Shown here: positions 58,705-64,000 of the stretch, one piece after another
Layout: every line of letters begins with the position of its first letter
How positions within the stretch are numbered: position 1 is the first letter of the stretch
Source of the DNA: Boswellia sacra
Taxonomy: Eukaryota > Streptophyta > Magnoliopsida > Sapindales > Burseraceae
Assembly: GCA_013180625.2 (NCBI GenBank)
Contig: SNVD02013238.1
Location: 1-64,000 of the forward strand
Direction: 5' to 3'
DNA: 64,000 nucleotides
Translations under genes and position numbers: made by a program
The notes under the pieces: model-generated
What the model was told of the DNA's origin: nothing
The model's database searches: none
What the model saw: only the letters and a program-made list of their open reading frames with translations

Positions 58705-59987
58705 GCCATATCATAGACAATTCTTCTCCAGAACTAGCAACAGTTGTTTTTGCCTTCTAAACAGTTTCTCCATGGAGCATGTATAGGTTAGTAGCAACCT
58801 TTTCTGCCTTCATCACCACAAGCGCACCTTTGACAACCTTCAAGATTCCATTTTTTGTATGGAATTCACATCCGAGGTCATCCAACTGTCCCATCGATAG
58901 CAAATTTTTCTTCAAGCCAATCACGTCATACATCTTAGATACTTTGAATCGCACCATCAAACATTTATAGTTCCAATATCAACAATCTTTAAGACATGAT
59001 CGTCATCCATGTATACAGACCCTTCTAAAGCATGCTTATATTGATAGAACCATTCTCTTTTAGAAGTCATATTCCGTGTTGTTGTTGAATCAATTAGCCA
59101 GATATTAACAAACCTTTTTCTGCCTTTCGCAACTGTTGTTGCCTCGCTGCACAAGATTTTGCCATCCTCTGAAGTACTTGTTACACAGCCCTGAGATCCT
59201 GACGACTCAGGTTCTTTTCCTTTGTTGTTTCCCTCTTCATTCTTCTTAAGATGCTGACACTCCTTTTTTACATGCCCTTGCTTACCACAATGGTAGCATT
59301 TAATAAAATTCCTTCCTTTAGACTTTCCCCTGCTCTGGTTGTGACTCCCACTGAACCACGTTCGCTTGATCTCCCTAAATTGGCGGATAAGGCCTCTGTT
59401 TATTGAGAAGTCATTATTCTGTCTTTCTTGTTTTTACGTCTGCTTTCTTCGTCTAAGACAGCAGCCACAACATCATTAAAGACTAGAGATGACTTCATCG
59501 AACCATTTGCCAGGTTAAGAATGAAATTATCATATGAATTAGGTATACTCTAAAGTAGAAGCTCAGCACGTTCCTTCTCTTCTATGTTATGCTCCATCTT
59601 TGATAGTTGAGAGAATAACGTCTTTAAAGTGTTGATATGTTTAGTCACCGGAGCAGTTTCGGATATACGAAGAGTGTACAACTTCCTTTTCAAGAAAATT
59701 TGATCGTGTAGAGATTTGGCTTTCTACAACCTTGTCAACATATCTTAAATCTCCTTTGCAGAATTCAATTCTTGAATACTTGATAGTGCTTTATCTATAG
59801 CTACTAGATGTAGACTTGCCATCGCATCACCATCTATCTTCTCCCATTTCTTTTCATCTTGCATATTTTCCGGTCTTCCATCAATTGCTTCAAGGCAATT
59901 TTCTTTTCTCAAGATAGCCTTTATTTTTATTTTTCATAGCCCAAAGTTGTTTCTGTAGAACTTCTTGATCTTAAATTTGGCTGTCAT
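58705..59987 (-). pseudogene. Copia gag and protease remnant
   Basis: Minus strand from ATG 59987. Gag reads MTAKFKIKKFYRNN at the start, with the zinc knuckle CYHCGKQGHVKKEC at about 59310-59265. The protease region (59154-58960) has NIWLIDSTTT where the active-site DSG or DTG is expected. The pre-integrase part (58960-58757) has LKKNLLSMGQLDDLGCEF. The segment ends at the CACTA-2 border, where the frame continues into the integrase at 37874. Stops are scattered through gag, and the protease active site is changed. Confidence 0.88.
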
Positions 59988-60295
59988 TTGTCTTACAGGG
60001 AACAATACCATATGTGTGAACAGTATTCTTAAATAGTATTGTATACGTGAATAGTAATAGTATCCGTATATGTACACCACTGCTAAACAGTAATAAGGAA
60101 TAGTAATAAGTACCGGTATGATTTAATATACACCAAAAAAGCTTCTAGTAAAGATTAGAGGGGTCACAAGCGGTTCCACTTAAAACCCAGTCTTCTCAGA
60201 CTCTTATCATCTTTTTGACAAAGCTTTTCTAGACATGTATATAACCATACAAGTACCCACTCGCTGCCTTAGTCCTTAGTTGTACCTTGGCAACC

Positions 60296-60308
60296 AGGCT
60301 TTGATACT
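60296..60308 (-). other. Primer binding site of the copia element
   Basis: AGTATCAAAGCCT on the minus strand, two bases after the 5' LTR. It is close to the TGGTATCAGAGC site complementary to initiator-methionine tRNA that most plant copia elements use. Confidence 0.75.
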
Positions 60309-60310
60309 AT

Positions 60311-60715
60311 TGTTAGGAGATTGAGTACTCTCACAGTAACTCAAATGAAAGACAAGAAACAAATTGTAATATTAGAAATTACAATTCAGGTGGCACTATC
60401 TTCCACAATAAATAAATAAAGGCAATAAAAAAATAAAGACACAAAAATTTAACGTCCTAAAACCCTCAATTCGAGAGAAACTTTCATGGGACAAGACTGA
60501 AAATATTTTTCTAGAAAAAAATATTGCAATCTCTCTGACAATTAAAATGAAGGAGATAACAAGAGGGAAAGGAGAAAGAAGCTTAATACATAAGCTTGGG
60601 ACGAGAATAAGGGGAGGAAGGGGCTTTAATTATTATATAGCCAAGCGTGCCCACTTTCTTTTTGATTCCCACCGATATGGGATTGTGCAAGGCACAAATG
60701 CCTTCACACTTCGCA
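60311..60715 (-). repeat. 5' LTR of the minus-strand copia element
   Basis: On the minus strand it starts TGCGAAGTGTGAAGGC at 60715 and ends CTCCTAACA at 60311. Pairs with 26097-26500. The TGGGA duplication follows at 60716-60720. Confidence 0.93.
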
Positions 60716-60857
60716 TGGGAGATTCTTAGAGGCATGGGGGTATCTATATCAGCCAAGAAATTCATTCCAAAATAGATGGGACGTTGCAGTGCATGAACAT
60801 GAACGATGTATCATCATACTGCCATTAGACAAGGCTATGGTTTTCCTTGATATATAA
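60716..60857 (+). pseudogene. Right part of the split host coding exon
   Basis: In frame with 26030-26096 after removal of the insertion, reading HGRFLEAWGYLYQP, NRWDVAVHEHERCIIILPLD and KAMVFLDI, then TAA at 60855-60857. There are no stops in the frame. The composition (Trp, His, Tyr rich) looks like real protein but I do not know the family. The following 150 bp could be its 3' untranslated region. Confidence 0.6.
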
Positions 60858-62640
60858 CCAGTATTGTAAATGTTCAGTTAACACTTGTTCTTTATCTTCT
60901 GGTAAGGTGTGTTTAAAGTTTTGCAAATGCTTATTGAATACATTGTCAAAGCTTTTGGTGCATTTAGAAAGATTATTTCAATGAAATAATGAAAGATTAT
61001 AACAATATTCATTCATTACGCTGTCGAATCTCTTCTGCGAGCTATTGTTGATATTACTGGATGAAACTTTTACATCGAGTTACATGATTGTTTATTATAT
61101 ATCTTTGATTTGTGGTAGCTAGGAAATGCATTATTCTCGCATGCATTTTTAGTTTTTTCACATAGATGAATCATATATCAACTTTTGAGGATCTATTGAC
61201 AAATGGATTTTCATATTAATGCATGATTGAGATGTGTATTTATTCTTTCTTCCCATTAATATATTTTTTATAATCATCAATCACGAGTAGAGATGTAAGA
61301 TGAAAAGGGGATCTTTGTTGTGACTTAAAATGGCTCAGAAAGAAATAATTTTATTGCTACTGTAGTTCTAAAAAGAGAGGAATATTACTCCTTATAAAAT
61401 TTCTATACAAATTCCTAAAATGCAAATTTTGTACAAGAAGAATAATATTTACCTACAAGCTCTTTATACAAATTCATTATATTGGGAGAAAGAATAATAT
61501 TCATTAACAAAATCTTAATTCAATTTCATTTATGCAAATTGATATGATTGAATGAGTAAAACAAATATAATATTAAAATAGACAATATAACAATAAATCA
61601 ATAATATGATATTATCGCATTTTTTTATGCATAGTTTATGTATAATATTATTTATATGGAGAAACTTGAGAATCTAGATATTCATTTGGCCGACATTGGA
61701 GATGACAGCGTAATGCATTAGTAATTAACAGTAATAGTAAGAAAGGCAATATTTAATCCAGACAGGTATAAATTATCGCATCTATTTCCTTTTAAAATAA
61801 TTTTTATAAAAATATTTTTGAGAATCAGCCTTCTTTGTTAGAAATTTATCAAATTTACACATCTTGTAAAGCTGAAAATCTTACCAAAAAAACTAATCAA
61901 CCTTTTAAAGTTGAATATTACAAAGAAGGTATACATGTTATTCTCTCATTAAGTACTTATTATAAAAGCATTAACAAATCCAGTTATCGACTCTTTAACA
62001 TAATAATTATTGAATATATTAAATTATCATACACATTGAAATTATAATCCAGTAATAATTTGTTATTGGATAAGAAGATAACGTTTCCAAACTACTAAAA
62101 GTTTTTGCCAGTGCTATAAAGTATCTCAATGATAGGGCTATTGTGTAAAATGGATTATTCTATATTTAATAACAACGATATGGTAAATTTGATATCAGAT
62201 AATAATTTCAAAATTTTAAATCATATCAAAAGCAATCTTAATTGTATTAAATAAAAATAAAAAATAAAAATTTGTTATTTTTATTAAACATTTTTAAATT
62301 TTTTTGTTCATAAAGCTTACCCCTCCTTGATCCTTCTATACCCACACGTCTCTTTTTGCACGTTCTAGTTAAAAGAAAAAGGAACCATATGGCCTCAATC
62401 TCACATCAATATATGCATTAAGCTTCTTGTAACAAATTAAGTGGAATATGGGTAATGCTAGTTCATTAAAGTAATAGACTATTTGTTTCCAACATTTCAT
62501 TGACGACTTGCCCTAGTCTTTTCTTTAATTAATCATTGCGGCGTGGAAAATTTTTTTTGGTTCCCTCCTTGTTACCTTTTTAATTTTTATTAATTTCAAA
62601 TGTTCACAAGCCCTCCTTGCTTGAATGCATATCATCTACC
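60858..62640. other. Intergenic AT-rich DNA
   Basis: No gene or clear repeat. A 70-codon open frame at 61835-62047 is very AT-rich, low in complexity and probably chance. Confidence 0.55.
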
Positions 62641-62699
62641 TGGCTGTCTCCAATAATAAGCTAGCTTGGATTAATTAAACATATCATTAAAGTAATAAT

Positions 62700-63055
62700 A
62701 TGCACTAAATACGGCATGATCATCTACTCTACCAACTACAGTTGTCTTTAATCCGGCGTGGGTGCATACTATATGTCCATCGGGGTAGCTGTCTCAATTA
62801 TTTTTTCATATATATTTTTTCCTCATATAACATTTTATATATATTCAATAACCCATAAATACTTTTGAAATAATTAAACATATATGTGCAGTAAATCCCA
62901 CGTGATCATCTACTTCAATTTACCAACTGCAGTTGTCTTTAATCACTGTCGCCATCCTCCTCCTCCTCGCGTGGGTGCACATTGTCTATCTGGCTCTCTC
63001 AAATGTTTTTAATATATTTACTTTACCAGCTACAGTTTGTCTTTAATCGCTGTTG
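62700..63055 (+). repeat. Degenerate tandem repeats upstream of a likely gene
   Basis: The phrases GATCATCTACT, ACCAACTACAGTTGTCTTTAAT and GCGTGGGTGCA (each written in part) recur at about 62718-62765 and 62910-62985, about 195 bp apart, and the CTACAG-TTGTCTTTAATC part recurs again near 63030. They lie just upstream of the promoter-like region, so they may be regulatory. Confidence 0.65.
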
Positions 63056-63094
63056 GGATATGTTAAGCAGAAGGGGAAGCTTATCATCATGGTC

Positions 63095-63285
63095 GCCACA
63101 TGTTTGCATATATAGAGTAAGCCTAAGCGAAAACACATTGTTAAGGAGGGAGAGTGAGAGAGTTAGCACAAGAAACCTGTCTGTGGGGCAATAGAGAGCA
63201 GGAATTGCCGGTACTTGGCGGCTTGGCGGGCAACATCAACCAACCAACCACACTCTATTTTCTTCCGTCCAAATAAATATTCAGG
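63095..63285 (+). promoter_or_regulatory. Probable promoter and untranslated first exon of a gene beyond the window
   Basis: CATATATAGAG at about 63105 can serve as a TATA box. It is followed by a purine-rich then CT-rich leader (GGAGGGAGAGTGAGAGAG near 63145) and a donor-like ATTCAG/GTACCTG at about 63283. No coding start is seen before the window end, so the first exon would be untranslated. Confidence 0.45.
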
Positions 63286-64000
63286 TACCTGCACGATTTG
63301 GTTTCGTTTTCCTTCGTTTTGAGTTCCTAATTACGTTCTGTCGTTGACTTAGGTCATTCATCTAATTGCAAAATATATATGGCTATGAGCATCGAAACTG
63401 TGGGACGTCGCTTTGATTTTTGCATTTATCTTCAGGTCTAAATGATGGATTAAGACTTAGGTGGTTTTTTTTTTTAATTTATCTTTTTTTAAAGCAGTAT
63501 ATCACTTGTTCTAAAAAAAGAAATGAAATTTTTAACTTAAAGCTACATTATGTTACAAATATTTCTTTCGTTAGTACCCGTTGTACTTTATTAATATAAA
63601 GTAATGTTACCAAATTACATATAATATAATACTGAATTATAACACAAATTTATACGAAATAATTTTATTATTTATTTATTTTTAAAAATTAAAAATTTTA
63701 GTAATATTTAGCACTTTGGTGACCGTCATTGCTGAAGACAGTAGCCAATGTTGGTAGTGTCTAACAACACTGTTTGTAGCAAAATGATCATTTTTCAATT
63801 AACTACAGTATTATGGAGATATGTCAAAAAAAATGTTGACACAAATTCTTTAATATAAGATTCTAACCCTTGTATCGCTTAATTAAATGGTTAAAGAGTT
63901 GGTATATCATTAAATATATATATATTTTTAATCTCAATATCTAGATCAATTGACGTAAGAGGTTAGAAATTTGTAATTTTCTGTGCCAAGAGATTTCCTT
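63286..64000. other. Possible leader intron, AT-rich
   Basis: No coding sequence. If the donor at about 63283 is real, this is the start of its intron. Confidence 0.4.

Larger units (their letters stand above)
26097..60715 (-). mobile_element. Ty1/copia retrotransposon in minus orientation, opened by nested CACTA insertions
   Basis: LTRs of 404 bp (26097-26500) and 405 bp (60311-60715) flank the unit, and the target duplication TGGGA is at 26092-26096 and 60716-60720. On the minus strand the parts come in copia order: 5' LTR, primer site, gag with zinc knuckle, protease, integrase, reverse transcriptase/RNase H, purine tract, 3' LTR. Integrase is cut off from protease by CACTA-2 and from RT by CACTA-1. 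Total span is 34,619 bp; taking away 8,701 and 20,824 bp and two 3-bp duplications leaves about 5.09 kb, the normal length of such an element. The two LTRs are similar but clearly diverged, so the insertion is not recent. All coding parts contain stops or shifts. Confidence 0.93.

Noticed and set aside
61835..62047. 70-codon open frame
   Set aside because: Low-complexity AT-rich sequence without a family match or codon bias.
1..64000. tRNA, rRNA, organelle inserts, bacterial-type operons
   Set aside because: No cloverleaf with A and B boxes, no rRNA-like stretch and no plastid or mitochondrial gene was noticed by eye; a tool-based scan could still find a small one.

Overview
This window is AT-rich nuclear DNA from a dicot plant. 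It holds a broken TIR-NBS-LRR gene (a class lacking in grasses), FAR1, F-box/DUF295 and ADP/ATP-carrier relatives, and abundant plant transposons. The species cannot be fixed from the sequence alone. I found no gene that looks fully intact. Almost everything recognisable is a decayed gene, a transposon, or a gene fragment carried by a transposon.

Layout, left half. 1-3427 is the 3' half of a SIRE/Maximus-type Ty1/copia retrotransposon: broken reverse transcriptase/RNase H, purine tract and a 1644-bp LTR. 4968-7579 (minus) is a FAR1-related pseudogene with its old 5' leader near 8640-8836. 9011-15223 holds an F-box/DUF295 fragment, a 168/193-bp direct repeat, a decayed ADP/ATP-carrier-like gene, a possible MITE, and a nearly full-length F-box/DUF295 pseudogene. 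15686-16058 is a pair of foldback elements. 16102-17366 is a Mutator-like element with long inverted ends, 9-bp target duplication and a captured piece of 6-phosphogluconate dehydrogenase. 19199-25649 is a TIR-NBS-LRR pseudogene without its P-loop and with an LTR fragment inside it.

Layout, right half. 26097-60715 is one Ty1/copia element in minus orientation (LTRs 404 and 405 bp, target duplication TGGGA) that has been blown open by CACTA transposons. CACTA-1 (28339-37039) and CACTA-2 (37878-58701) sit in its pol region. CACTA-3 (44311-57955) sits in CACTA-2. CACTA-4 (45594-51656) and a solo SIRE LTR (52487-54321) sit in CACTA-3. CACTA-2, -3 and -4 and the solo LTR each have a perfect target duplication (GAT, TGA, AGG; ATAAC for the LTR). 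Subtracting CACTA-1 and CACTA-2 leaves a 5.1-kb copia element, the normal size, and its reading frame closes across the gaps. The copia element itself splits a coding exon of an unidentified host gene whose frame closes at 26096/60721.

The most interesting content is what the CACTA elements carry. CACTA-2, -3 and -4 share a layout: a 5' terminus with TTGTCAC and GTCAAACC-type motifs, then multi-exon pieces of unrelated host genes with introns and splice sites kept, all in the same direction as the element, then a 3' terminus that in CACTA-2 and CACTA-4 is built of small palindromes around TTTGGCGGT. CACTA-1, -2 and -4 also have a leader-like region behind the 5' end. CACTA-2 carries a DEGP7-RPB3 fusion exon, four VPS35 exons and two more RPB3 exons. 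CACTA-4 carries the 3' half of an IRE-type AGC kinase and most of the 3' half of the SYP71 SNARE. CACTA-3 carries CER1-like exons. No CACTA transposase was recognised, so these look like non-autonomous gene-capturing elements. All captured genes have frameshifts or stops and are unlikely to make working proteins.

The right end (60858-64000) is intergenic and ends with a likely promoter and 5' leader at about 63100-63285 for a gene that lies beyond the window.
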